From NCBI GenBank assembly GCA_963989385.1, contig OZ022501.1:98316979-98380978 (forward strand): 64,000 nucleotides of DNA. The letters are read 5' to 3'. Shown one piece after another: positions 45,540 through 56,660 of the stretch. A program made the translations under genes and the position numbers. Source of the stretch: Ctena decussata. Taxonomy: Eukaryota; Mollusca; Bivalvia; Lucinida; Lucinidae. The notes under the pieces are model-generated. The model was not told where the DNA came from. It did not search any database and saw only the letters and a list, made by a program, of their open reading frames with translations. How positions within the stretch are numbered: the stretch's first letter is position 1; every line of letters begins with the position of its first letter.

Positions 45540-46990
45540 GCAGACAAACAACGTTGAATCAATATTGATTCAACGTCGGTTCATCGTCATGACGTTGAAT
45601 CAACGTTGATTAAGTGTTGATCGAACGTTGTGTGTGCAATATATAGGCTCCAAGGATGGGAATATCATGCATAGAATTGCTGGCACGTACCGTTAATTCA
45701 ACGTTGTGAGAAGGACGTGTTGGCTCCCAAAAAGGGAATATCATGCATACAAATAGAACCACAACTCTGGTTCAACGTTGTGTATTCGAGACGTAAGCTC
45801 CCATTGGCATACAAAGGGGTACAAACCCTCTAGGCACACACCGTTTAATCAACTTTGTGTGTCCGATATGTAGGCTTCCAGAATGAGATGTCATGAATAT
45901 GAATAGTCACATTTCCTGCTGGCCAGACAACGTTGATTCAACGTTGTGTGTCCGATGGTTAGGTCCGAGACTAAGAATGTCATCCGACAAATGTTACATA
46001 TCGTGCAGGCACACGACGCGTGTTCAACGTTTTCTGCCCGATGTGTAAGCTCCCAAAACGGGGATGTCATGTACACACAAAGAGATACATACGTTCTAGC
46101 CACGTAACGTTGAGTGGTCGTTCGGTGTTCGATGTGGAAGGTCCCAGAATGGAGATATCATGTATATAAAGGGGCATGTACCCTGCAGGCACAAAACGTT
46201 GAATCAGCGTTGTGTGTATGATGTGTAGGGTCAACGAATGGGAATATCATATGACAAAGGGTACATATCCTGCAGGCACACGACGTTGAAAGTCCCATGC
46301 ATACAAAGAGATACATACCATGCAGGCACATAACGTTGATTCATCGTTGTGTGCCCTATGTGTAGGATCCAGGTATGGGAACTTCATGCATACAAAGAAG
46401 TGCATACCCTGCAGGCACACAACTATGATTCATCGTTGTGTGCCCTATATGTAGGATCCAGGTATGGGAACTTCATGCATACAAAGAGGTGCATACCCTG
46501 CAGGCACACAACTCATGCTCGACATTTTAGGCTCGATGTGTAGGCTCCCATGTGGGTCGTCGTGCATACAAAGGGGAACATAGTTCAACATACTCTGTAG
46601 GCACACATCGTTTATTCAACGTTGTGTGCCCGATGTGTAGGTTCCTAGAATGGGGGTGACATGCATATGAAGGGATGCATACCCTGCAGACACATAACGT
46701 GGAATCAATGTACTCAGCTGTGTAGACTCCAAGAATAATGGTACAATTTCTGCAGGCATACAACGTTGATTCAATGTATCGCCGACGTGAAGGCATCCGA
46801 AATAGGATGTCATACATACAAATGGCTACGTAGCAGACAAACAACGTTGATTCAATGTTGTAGGTCCAATGTATAGGCTCCTAGAATATGGAATTCATGC
46901 ATACAAAGGGGTACATAGCTTACCCTGCAGGCATACAACGTTGGATCAGTGTTTAATCAACGTTTGATCAACGTCGATAACCCGGTGTAA
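45540..46990 (+). repeat. 88-bp AACGTTG minisatellite
   Basis: About 16 diverged units, most 85-89 bp apart; CCCTGCAGG occurs at 46408 and 46496, for example. Each unit has a CAACGTTGATTCAACGTTG-type palindromic core, GTGTGCCCGATGTGTAGG, TCATGCATACAAAGGGG and CCCTGCAGGCACACAA. It lies inside the 5.35-kb TIR element. Confidence 0.88.
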
Positions 46991-48895
46991 AGGCTCCCAG
47001 AAATCCAAGAACCTTAAAAAGTTTAGTTCAACAAAGTGTATTGGTCATCAAGTCAAATCGGGTGATAAATTATATCAAAAGTCCTTAGATATTGATTGAG
47101 CAGCCTTGTTGTCTTGTGACGTCATCATGTCGTGAGCAGCTGGTCGATACATTTCAAAACAAATAGGACTTCTACTTTTACGATGCCAACGGGAAAGAAG
47201 CAAGGTTTTAAAGGAAAATGTAGCAAGTTTTGGATAATTAACAACTGCTAGATGACATCTGAATGGCTTTAGGTTCTTGCTTTGCATTGAAATGATTGCA
47301 TATCGAGGTATCTGGTTTCTGTAAACGAATTTATATCTCCTTCGCATTCTACATCGACCATGGTGTCTTGAAAATGGTCGCTTTTTCGAAATATCGATGT
47401 CGAATCGGACGATGGCGGCCATCTTGAATTGCTTAATGGCGGTTTAAAGATACCCCAAGACCATCATTAAGTTAATGAAGAGATAATGACGAAGTCGCGT
47501 CATTAATAGTTTCATACAACCAAATTTAATAACGCGTTAATTAATGGCGGTTTAATGGCAGTTTAATTTGTCATTAAAGTTTGATACAACCGGGTCCTGA
47601 TTGGATTTCGTGTTTATCCGAGCACTTGTAATTTTCTGAGTAATCGTGGACTGTTAAGCAGTCATTCTGTGGTAAAGAGCTAAGCATCTCAATTCGCACG
47701 GAAATTATGATCAGGGAATGTCTTCAACAATTTAATAAGGTACTCGAACATTTCCCCGGTTTATTTGTTTGTTTAACTAACGAAAGTTTCCTTTTTGTCA
47801 CACCCTTACATATTAAATCTTGGTACTCGAAACATTCCCATTCAATATTCGGGGCATCTTTACTTTCAGAAAGCTCTTTCTCTGAAAAGTTAATCTGAGA
47901 GAGTCCAAAGCTTTGCCACTGTCGATCAAGGCCCGCTACTGTCCGGCGTGCACAGCGTAGCATTTACCATTTGATGCATGGCACCGTATTCGGTAACCTC
48001 TAGGCCATGGACACATTTTTTCTGAAAATCCATTCACGGCTTGAAAATTGATTTCATCTCTAGATGGTAACGGCAATAACATGTAACTGGGTCTTTCATA
48101 TTTGCGGGGTGAACACAAAACGGCTTACATCTTTCACATGAGCTTTGAGATATTGATACCGTTGGATTGTGTCTCTTGAAGTGTTGAAAACTCTCTGTGT
48201 TTTTTTAATAACGAACCCTTTTCACACCCTTCTTTGTACCAGACGGTGGGAGTTTTCTAGTTGGGACTAAAATTGAAAATTAAGCTCTTGGTCTCATCAT
48301 CGACTGCATTGCTTCTAGTCTTCCGTGTTGTATACCTGAAATATGATATATCGGAATGCAGGACTTGTGTACGGATTCGATTTCCCTTTGGTATTCTCCT
48401 AGCAGGCAGACCGAGGAGTTTAGACAGACTCAATTGTATTCGCGTTTTTTTAATTGAATTACCACTAAGTAAGGATGTAAGCTAGTGCGTCGTCTTCCTC
48501 ACATCGTTGGACCGTTTGTGTTTGGTAGCCGAAAAGTCTCCTGTAAATGCGTTAATATGGAATCTTTGAGCTTTCGGTCCGCTTTATCTTCTGGGGACGA
48601 TACCAGGTTCATGCCCTGCAGACATTTAACCGCGGGAAATTTGTCATTTTATGGGTAGGCGGCCTGTGTGGCAGCCCTTTTTGGTGTGCTCGGTGACAGA
48701 GATTCTTTCCTTTTCTTTACTGATTTATTCATCCTGTTGGGGAATTCACCTGGTTACGTTTTTGCTGTAGCCGTATCATTCGCCATCTAAGCGGATCGCC
48801 ACTTGTTTTGGTGTTCTCTTTTCTTAGCTTGTTTTCTCTTCTCTGTTTACATTTGCTTCCGTTTTCGCTCTGCACCTGGCGTCACCGTTCATTCT

Positions 48896-49449
48896 ATCAA
48901 AAGATATAAATAGGTAGAAATCAACTTTCAGGTAAGATGCACGGCCCGAAATGATGTGCACTTGCTTCATACTTTCACATTTGTTTGCCTCGGCGAGGCT
49001 ACTCTAATAAAAAGTGTCGTTTGTCAAGTTAGATCTTATCGGACGGACTCGGACAGACGGACGGGCAGAGGGACGAACGCACTGACATGATGATTAAGGG
49101 CACTCTACGAGAGCCGTCAGCAACTTTCTGCAATGGCAGCTATACAGGCTGTGTCAAGGGAAATGCAAAAAACGAAGGCTCTGACCAGATTGCGCTGATC
49201 ATTGGCTGGGTTGGGAATGCACTTTAACGGACAATAAAGCCGTGACGCCGTAAAAAGGGATGCTCGGGCCAAACTTAAGTAACTAAAGCTAGACCGGTTC
49301 TCACATGTCTTTAAATATAGCTCTAAATCGAAAAGCTCGTGAGCCCGGTTAGACTGCAGTAGGAACTAAAGTTTGATTGGAAGTCGGCCAATATCGGCAC
49401 ATTCAAGATATAACAAGCAAGTCGGGGCACTAAATTTCTTGCAATAATC
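48896..49449. other. Intergenic, nothing recognised
   Basis: Noncoding sequence with a GACGGACGGGCAGAGGGACG stretch near 49056 of the kind seen at the ends of internally repetitive elements. Confidence 0.45.
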
Positions 49450-49610
49450 AGTGCGCTCTGTGAAGACTCAGATAAACCTGCGCATCCACGCAGTCTGATT
49501 AGTCTTCGCTGTTTGGTCTAAGGGTAGCTAAAGGACTCATAATTTTTTTTCATGCGGCCAGCGAAGACTCTTATCCAACTGTGCGGGAACCTATGCTTGA
49601 CGCTAAAAAA
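49450..49610. mobile_element. Foldback MITE, copy 5 (partial)
   Basis: TGAAGACTCAGATAAACCTG and facing GAAGACTCTTATCCAACTGT arms are diverged inner parts of the 3727-type element. The outer ends are missing. Confidence 0.6.
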
Positions 49611-50171
49611 TCGTGAGAATGTCAACCAGTTTGGTACATGTATATTTATAACAAAATCTATGAAGCGAGGACTTTGAACTCTCGTGATTCCCATTCAGAT
49701 TTCAGTATTTCGCGTGTTACGTCATATTCATGTTTACTTGACGCATGTACGAGGCGTGATAAAAAATACGTGAATTATTGCTGTGGCGGTAAGGGTAATG
49801 CAGTTATAGTTATATTTCTCATACCGCAGAAAAGTTGGATCTTTTAGCTACGTAATGTGAAGTTTTGAAGAAATTTCAATGAAAAATAAGTATTTTCTTC
49901 AATTTTTTTATAAGGTAGGTACAGCTACAGCGGAGAATCACATTAATGACGTTTGACGTTTTGTCCCGTTTTAACATTCTTGGTGCTCTTTTGTGTTTCT
50001 GTTTTCATAAACTAACACCCTCTTTGCAGATTTTTCATGATTTTGACCAATTTTAGATACATCTGCAAGCAATATGGTGATTTTGAAGAATTTTATAGCA
50101 TATTTTTTTCATCTATATCGGTTCATAAATCCAAGGCGAACTTGTGCCTTCAGTATTGTTTCCACGTAGAA
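49611..50171. other. Intergenic, nothing recognised
   Basis: AT-rich noncoding sequence. Confidence 0.5.
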
Positions 50172-50448
50172 AGCCGGGCCGTGTAGCGCAATCGGTAGGG
50201 CACCTGACACATAAGTCAGAGGTCCTGGGTTCGAAACCCGGTCTGGCCACATACTTTCGTTTCTCCCTCCGCTGATTCAAGAAGGGCAGTTGTCAGTTAC
50301 TGGCGAAAGTATGTGCACTTAGTACTGGTTAACCGCTTAGGAGGTCTAAGCCTGCCCAGGAATAGTGTGGTTAGGTTAACTGACCGTCCCGGCATGACCA
50401 TAGCTGTTTACCGAGGACGTTAAGCATCAAATCAATCAATCAATCAAA
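50172..50448 (+). mobile_element. tRNA-derived SINE, copy 3
   Basis: Full length on the plus strand: head with GTAGCGCAATCGGTAGGG and GGTTCGAAACC, body GATTCAAGAAGGGCAGTTGT and GGTTAACCGCTTAGGAGG, and a terminal (ATCA)n tail at 50430-50448. Box B carries one change from copy 1 (GAAACC for GAATCC). Confidence 0.9.
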
Positions 50449-52487
50449 TCCACGTACAAGACTTAGGCGATGTATGTCTAAATGTAGGTCTACTACCCTC
50501 AAATTAGTGCCAACATCAGACAAAACTAATATACAAGGATCAAATAATATCAAATTGGATCATTTAAAACATTTCTTTGATTCTGTCCACATTTTTCTTA
50601 CAATTATATACCAAAGTCGGAACTTGCATTAAATACACGGTACAATGGTTGACGTCATTTTGTAGCCTTTGTATGACCCACAGACCATATGTTACGCTGC
50701 TAATGCAGGCATAACAGTCGTTGACGGCAATAACTTATCACAGCAAAAAGCGGGCACCATAACAAAATAGCATATCAAATGTCAAGCATTTTACTCTACT
50801 GTCAATAGTAGACATAGACAAAGATAAAACAAACAGTTCGAAATAATTAGGCAATTTTACCGTGCTCCGCAGAACCGTCATAAGGTTACTATGACAACCC
50901 ATATAGACAACATCCCGAAGCTTGACTGGTAAATAAAACACATCACTGGATAAAAGGAAAGACGAATCTATATTTACTGCAATTTTAATGAATGTACTAT
51001 CATTAATAAATTTTCTACAGCAAAAGTCCACGTATATTTTAATCATCCCTCGTATATACATGTATAGATAAATAAATGAATAATCTGGCCGCGTTTAGTG
51101 TATATCGCTTATCCCATATATGGCCAGAATTTTCGCTGTTTGCCAACACTTGCAGTGGATCTTAGGAAATTAAATCTTTAGTCCAAGATACTCTTTAGAG
51201 TTGCTGAGCATGGACATTTTATAAATTTGCACGACGTATCATTCGCCAGAAAATTTCAAGACTCATACATGTACAATTCGACTTTCTTTTATGCAGTTAA
51301 ATTTAAGAATTTTCGGACAGACAGCTTTATGATCTCAAATAGAATATTGCGCCAAATAAAACATCAACCCATGCAAAAAATTAATACTAAGCTTCTGTGT
51401 TGTCCTTCCGACTGGACTGCAGATTCCTATTATTTCGCCGGAACCATGCTAATTTCTGCTCTCGTCCCTTCTTCTTTCTCTCATTTTCTGTAAACTGTAA
51501 CCGCTCGTGAATGGTCATTTTGCCTGAATAATTGAAAACAAACCTTGAAATATGATATGATTATTAATTTATTGGAATATTAGTTTTGAGAACAGTGCAT
51601 GATTGAATTTATGATATTTACGCATATAAGCTTCAGATAAGCCAAAATTCTAATGAAAGCGTTTTATGGCGTTTTTACGGCGCCATAAATAAAGGACAGA
51701 AGACGGTGTTTGTGACATTTTACCTAGTCAAAGCATTTCAAAGATATATTTATCAATATTCAACCATTTCGCTTGATTCAAAAACAGTCTGAACTATATA
51801 AAAACGCATTTACATACTTTATTTAGAAAAAGAGACATCCAATAGATATTTTTTTCTATTTAGTTACGAAATAATGCCTCGTATTTATGAAGACGTCATC
51901 TCTGTGAGTGGGACATTTTCCTAGACATCGCAAAATGTCGATAAGTTTTCGTAAAAAAGAAAAAAATCACGAATAAATTAAATTTTTTGTTCTATTCTCA
52001 AAACGCATGTTTGTGAAATACTTCAATTTACAAACCGGCGAAACACTAAAAAGTAATACACCAAAATATACGTACCCTCCCTCTTTTCCCCCGTTTTCTT
52101 TAGATCTCAACACTTTCACTTTATTTGCTTGGCAGGCCATTAATTGTTTGTTTGCTTAGTGACGTCACTTTTACGCATAACGTTGTGAAGATTGGCGCAA
52201 AACGTAACAGTGCGCGAAAATTAACACGATTTCATATATTATTAGTTGTAAATTTCATATTTTGAAGCACCCCACTAAACGATTTCTGTTACGTTTCTAC
52301 ATGCAAAATTCGAAGTTTTCTACTTATTATGTGGACAATAACTTTTACTATATGTCTCATTGGTCACGTTTTGTTTCTCTCCAATGTAAAGTGTAATGTA
52401 TCACCTTTTGAATGATGTTTAGTTTGTAGAAATGTGTAAAGGAATAAGTGAAGGAGCGAACATTCAATATAAGACCCCCTCCTACTT
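50449..52487. other. Intergenic, nothing recognised
   Basis: About 2 kb of AT-rich unique-looking sequence. Short frames on both strands have no recognisable similarity, splice context or element ends. Confidence 0.5.
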
Positions 52488-54268
52488 TTTAGCTCACCTG
52501 AGACGTAGGCTCACAAGGTGAGCTTATAGTATAGGGATGCTCTATCGTCCGTCGCCGTCGTCGTCCGTTCACAATTTCAAAGAAGAATATCGCAATAACA
52601 ACTCGGCCACTCTTGATCAAATTTTAAGTGAAGCATTATTGGGGTGAGTGATTGACTACATAAGGTTTCAGGACAGACCAGACGGGAACTCTGGTTGCCA
52701 TGGCAACATATAGCTCCCATAGACATATAATGGGAAAACCTGAAAAATCTTCTTCTCTGAAACCAGGAGGCCCAAAGCTTATATATTTAGTATGTAACGA
52801 TGCTTAGTGCCCCCCCCCCCTTATAAATCATGCCAATCAAGCCCCTGACCACACCTCAACGGGTCATTTGTTAATTTAGAGCTATAGAGCTAAAGAAGCT
52901 TCAAAAATCTTCTCTGAAACCATGAGGCCTACAGCTCAGACATTTAGTATGTAGCAACAAAAGTGGTCCTCTACATAAACCCTGCCAACCATGCCCCTGG
53001 AGTTCAAATTACCACGCCCAGGGGATCATTAGCTCCCACAGACTTATAATGGGAAAAACTTCAAAAGTCTTCTTCTCTGAAACTATTAGGCCTCGAGCTT
53101 ATACATTTAGTATGTAACAACGTTTAGTGGTCTCACATAAGTCCTGCCAATCAACCCCTTGGCTCCCTACTGGCCACACCCAGGGGTCATTTGATTATAA
53201 AGAGCTATATAGGCAAAATTCCTTCAAAACTCTTCTTCTCTGAAACCATTAAGGCTAGAACTAAGACGTTTAGTTTGAAGCAATGCTTTGTTGTCCTCTT
53301 CATAAATCTTACCAACCATGCCCCTGGGAATTGGCTAAGCGCGGGGAGTCATTAGCTCCTATAAGGCTTACAATGGGAACACTTAAAACATTATCTTCCC
53401 TGAAACAAAAAGGCCCAGAGCTTATACATTTAGTATGTAGCAATGTTTAGTGGTCCCCCACATAAGTCCTACCAATCATGCCCCTGGTGTCCAAACTGAC
53501 CACAATCCATCGTCATTTGTTTAAATAGAGCTATACAGCTGAAGGACCTTCAAAATTCTTCTTCTCTGAACAATGAGACTGAGAGCTAAGACATTAAGTA
53601 TGTAGCAATGTTTAGTGGTCCTCTACATATATCCTGCAATCCGTGCCCCCTTGGGTTCAAGCCGGCCACGACGCAGAGGGTCATTTATTAATATAAGCTG
53701 TATAGCAAAAGAATCTTCAGAATTTTTCGACTCTGAAACCAAAAGGCCCTTAGCTTACACATTTTGTATGTAAGAATGTTTAGTGGTCTCTCACATAAAT
53801 CCTGCCAATCAAGCTCCTGGGGTCCAAATTGACCGCGCCACATGGGTCGTTTTTTTTGTGCAGAGCTATATAGCTAAAAAAACCTACAAAAATCTTTTTC
53901 TCTGAAGTAAGGTGGCCGGCCAAGAGCTAAGATATATAGTATGGTGTTGAGTGGTCGTGTACATAAATTCTGCCAGGCTGCCAATCATGCCCCTGGGGTC
54001 CAAACTGGCCCTGTCCCGATGGGTCATTTGTTAACATGAACCCATATAGCCAAAAACGTAAAATGTCTTCTTCTCTGAGACCAAAAGACGCTGAGCATAA
54101 TATTTAGTATGTAGCAACGTTGAGTGTTCTGCTGGATAAATCCTCCGATTGTGTCCCTTTGGGTCAAAAATTGCCAGGCCCAGAAGGGGTTTGGGGATGA
54201 GGGGAGGTGTTGGGTCAGATTATTACTCAGGTGAGCGATTCAGGGCCTAATGGCCCTCTCGTTGAAAT
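52488..54268 (+). mobile_element. AGCTCACCTGAG element with a 163-bp tandem array
   Basis: The left end TTTTTAGCTCACCTGAGACG and right end TTACTCAGGTGAGCGATTCA share the inverted core CTCACCTGAG/CTCAGGTGAG. The right end continues with GGGCCTAATGGCCCTCT. Between them, nine diverged units of about 163 bp share TCTTCTTCTCTGAAAC, CATTTAGTATGTAGCAA and TGCCCCTGGGG. The start includes a CGTCCGTCGCCGTCGTCGTC stretch. No ORF is conserved, so it is nonautonomous. Confidence 0.7.
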
Positions 54269-54689
54269 TGTCACCAACATCTGATTCGACGTCAAATTAG
54301 ATACATACGGATGTTGCGGTTGTTTAATTTAAGGCGGTTGGAGCTCACAGCTCGCGAGCGTCTGGTTAATTTTGCATGTATATTTCTGATTAGTAAACGT
54401 TTCTACGATTTACGCGTTCAGACTTTTATACGTTTGATAATACGAACACTTCCACTTACATCAAAATATGTAGTTACTGTGAAATCAGACATTTTATGTC
54501 ATTTTATGTGAAAATAGTCCACTTAAGGGTTTGTCGAAAGAATTGAAGTAGGGTGATCAGCTGTCTATGCCGACTTTTTTAGATTCTCTTCATCTTTCGG
54601 TGTACGGTGCTCTAGATACTGACGCTAATAAGTTTCTACGATAGACATCATCCATTGTATGATGCAGCGCTCTTGACTAAATGTTAAAC
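54269..54689. other. Intergenic, nothing recognised
   Basis: No gene or element recognised between the repeat element and the PLE-associated repeat upstream of TRIM gene 2. Confidence 0.5.
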
Positions 54690-54905
54690 TTGATGTTATA
54701 TTGCGCTGTGTCTGCTTGTCTATGGTCTCCGGCGGTTTGATCGCCAGCATTGCTGCCCAATCTGCCTTCTGTTTTGTTTCTTTCGTGCATGTCTTTCGTA
54801 AACTTTTCTCTATTTCTGTGTGTCTGTGCTTCTTTCCCTATTGGTTTTGAGAGCGGAATGTGGGATTTGATTAAATGAATTCCTGATCATTGCCTATCTT
54901 TTTAC
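54690..54905 (+). repeat. PLE-associated dispersed repeat just upstream of TRIM gene 2
   Basis: Modules ATATTGCGCTGTGTCTGCTT, CTTTCCCTATTGGTTTTGAG, GAATGTGGGATTTGATTAAA and TTCCTGATCATTGCCTATCT match 18940-19230. It ends about 55 bp before the exon A acceptor. Similarity to the region upstream of TRIM gene 1 starts only after it. Confidence 0.75.
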
Positions 54906-54959
54906 CTCAATTTTTTTTTACATCAAATGTTTATATATTTGTATGACATCTATTTTCAG

Positions 54960-56366
54960 AATCTGTCCTAATAATGGCAGATGAGGAACAGAACCAACAC
55001 TACCAGCAGTGCAGTAGCTGCAAAACATCGTTTGAAAGATGTGATCCGCGAGTTTTGCCGTGCCTACACTCAGTATGCCTTACTTGTTTCGAAAACGTAT
55101 CGCAGCAAGGAACGCCAGTGTGCCCCTGCTGTTCTGAAAAGTTTGAATGGACTGAAACTTTAGCGGAACAGTTGCCGGCAGACCATCACCGCAGGTCTCT
55201 TCTAGAGTACATAAACATTAAAAATGACACGCTTGATGCCTTACTCTGTAAAAAGTGTGGAGAGAATAAAGCAAGCTTTAGATGCAAAGAGTGTATAGAA
55301 TTACTGTGTCAAAAATGTATGAAAGAACATTGCAGATTTATAAAAGGTCATACTGTCATATCATTTAATGAAGTCAAGAACAAACCGTTTCGTGAATTGA
55401 TTTCTCCTTTAATATGCGAGATTCATAATTTGCCTATACAAAAATACTGTTATAGTGACCAGCAAGCAATATGCAACATTTGCGAACTGACTGATCACCG
55501 CAAAGACGAAAGTCATATCGTAGAAAATATTAACACTGTGTATTTAGACAAGAAACAGGAGCTTGAGTTGAGCATTGCAGCATGTAAGGAAAATCTAGAA
55601 ACTGTCTCTGACCAGAAAGCCAATGTTGCAAAGGAAATAGCAAATTTGAATGAAACAAAAACCACTCTTGCAAATGAAATTGATGCCTCTATTAACAATT
55701 TGATTGAAGTTTTAGAAAAGAGGCGAAAGGAGCTTAAAGATGACCTTAATTCAGCCATTGAAAATTGTAGCAGGAAATGGAATGTCAAGCTGAAAGCGCT
55801 GACTGATGTGGAGAACAAACAGAAGGAAGCTCTGGATTTTGCTGAAAAGTCACTTGAATTTCTTGGTCAAGAAGATTTTTGCCAGGCGGAAAACCTAATA
55901 TCTGACAGATTGCAAAATCTTGCTAGCAAAGGAAGAAGCACATATGTTAAGTCTTCAGAACTACGGCATATATCATTTGCACGTGGCGATGTCGGAATGC
56001 TTAACCAGCTGATTATGACTAATAATTGGTTGTCCCTGGTTGAGTTCAAACTTTATGTTGCAGATGAAATTAGTCAACTCACTCCAAAGGATAGAGAAGT
56101 AATCATTGGACAGCTGAAAATTTGTGTTACTAATGGGCAAAATTTTACCTCTACAAAATGTCCATTATATATAATAGTGAAACAAAAATCCGGAGAAGAA
56201 ATTCTTTGTAAGACAGTATTTGACGAGTCTGAAAAATGCTTTAACATTACAAGTGAGCGACTACTTACTGGTGTTTATTCCTTGGAAATCCTTTTGAAGA
56301 ACAAATGTCTTCATCAACAAACATTCAAATTTATTGCAGAATTCAAAGATGAAAGAACAGTTATAG
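54960..56366 (+). CDS. TRIM gene 2, exon A: first RING/B-box/coiled-coil module
   Basis: Paralogue of 182-1588. The exon follows TCTATTTTCAG and translation starts at ATG 54974. The RING (CSSC...CLH...CLTC...CPCC), first B-box (CKKC...CKEC...CQKC) and B-box2 (CEIHN...CYSD...CNIC...H) keep every metal ligand. The coiled coil and beta-rich tail are nearly unchanged. The exon ends at donor GTAAAT (56367) in phase 1, as in gene 1. Read-through into the intron stops at 56425. All ligands are conserved despite scattered substitutions, so this copy is probably under constraint and codes for an active ligase. Confidence 0.92.
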
Positions 56367-56660
56367 GTAAATATTATTTATATTTCTTGTCGAGCGGTGG
56401 CAATTTCACATTGCCGCAATTTTAAATTAGTTATGTAAAGATTGACCAATTTCTGATCATTGCCTATCTTTTTAGTCTGTAACTGCGTCTGAAATAATAA
56501 TAAGGAAATGCTATAGTCAGGAAATGTCACAATCAAGAGTGCAGTTCTTCTCTGGCATCAAGTAAAACTCAATATTATTTTTCTTTCACCTATCAAGTGT
56601 CTTTTATATATACACAATGTAACTTCGAGTGCATCATTAATCTTTTGATATCGTTTCCAG

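Larger units (their letters stand above)
42250..47596. mobile_element. 5.35-kb nonautonomous TIR element, Harbinger-like target site
   Basis: The ends are GACCCGGTTGTATCAAAC and the exact complement, flanked by CTG at 42247-42249 and 47597-47599. Excising the element with one CTG rejoins the flanking pseudogene in frame, which fixes the boundaries. A 3-bp CWG target duplication is typical of PIF/Harbinger elements, although other families with 3-bp duplications exist. Subterminal regions carry repeated CATTAA/TTAATG motifs, and the left end has a second copy of the terminal sequence near 42346. No transposase was recognised. The interior consists of other repeats (42938, 43225, 43818, 44460, 45540). 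Confidence 0.85.
41278..48895 (-). pseudogene. Decayed gene of an uncharacterised multicopy family, split by a TIR element
   Basis: Read on the reverse strand, coding-like segments follow one another in changing frames. From the N-terminus: a Lys-rich start with EFPNRMNKSVKKRKESLSPS (about 48760-48700), KLLGLPARRIPKGNRIRTQV (48410), FKRHNPTV with SSCERCKPFCVHPANMKD (48180-48085), KDAPNIEWECFEYQDLICKG (47860), then CLTVHDYSENYKCSDKHEIQ (47660-47602). After the 42250-47596 insertion it continues with FFKKHEALIHVSLLSRHALL (42240), EVCDGCVSQYKSRHCYGDL (41985), AKGPQEATGGLLKHQADIA (41890), a Cys-rich RNLSCYTCDSC, and DDNEYDFYLVKAES (41460). There are in-frame stops and several frameshifts. From memory, these segments match a repeated protein family of bivalves and cnidarians with no assigned function. 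A transposase-like RNase H fold is only a guess from the spaced D residues. Confidence 0.72.

Noticed and set aside
47075..47422. 115-codon reverse frame near the right end of the TIR element, starting MAAIVRFDID
   Set aside because: Basic composition, no recognisable transposase motif and no partner exon. It could be an exon remnant, but this is unsupported.
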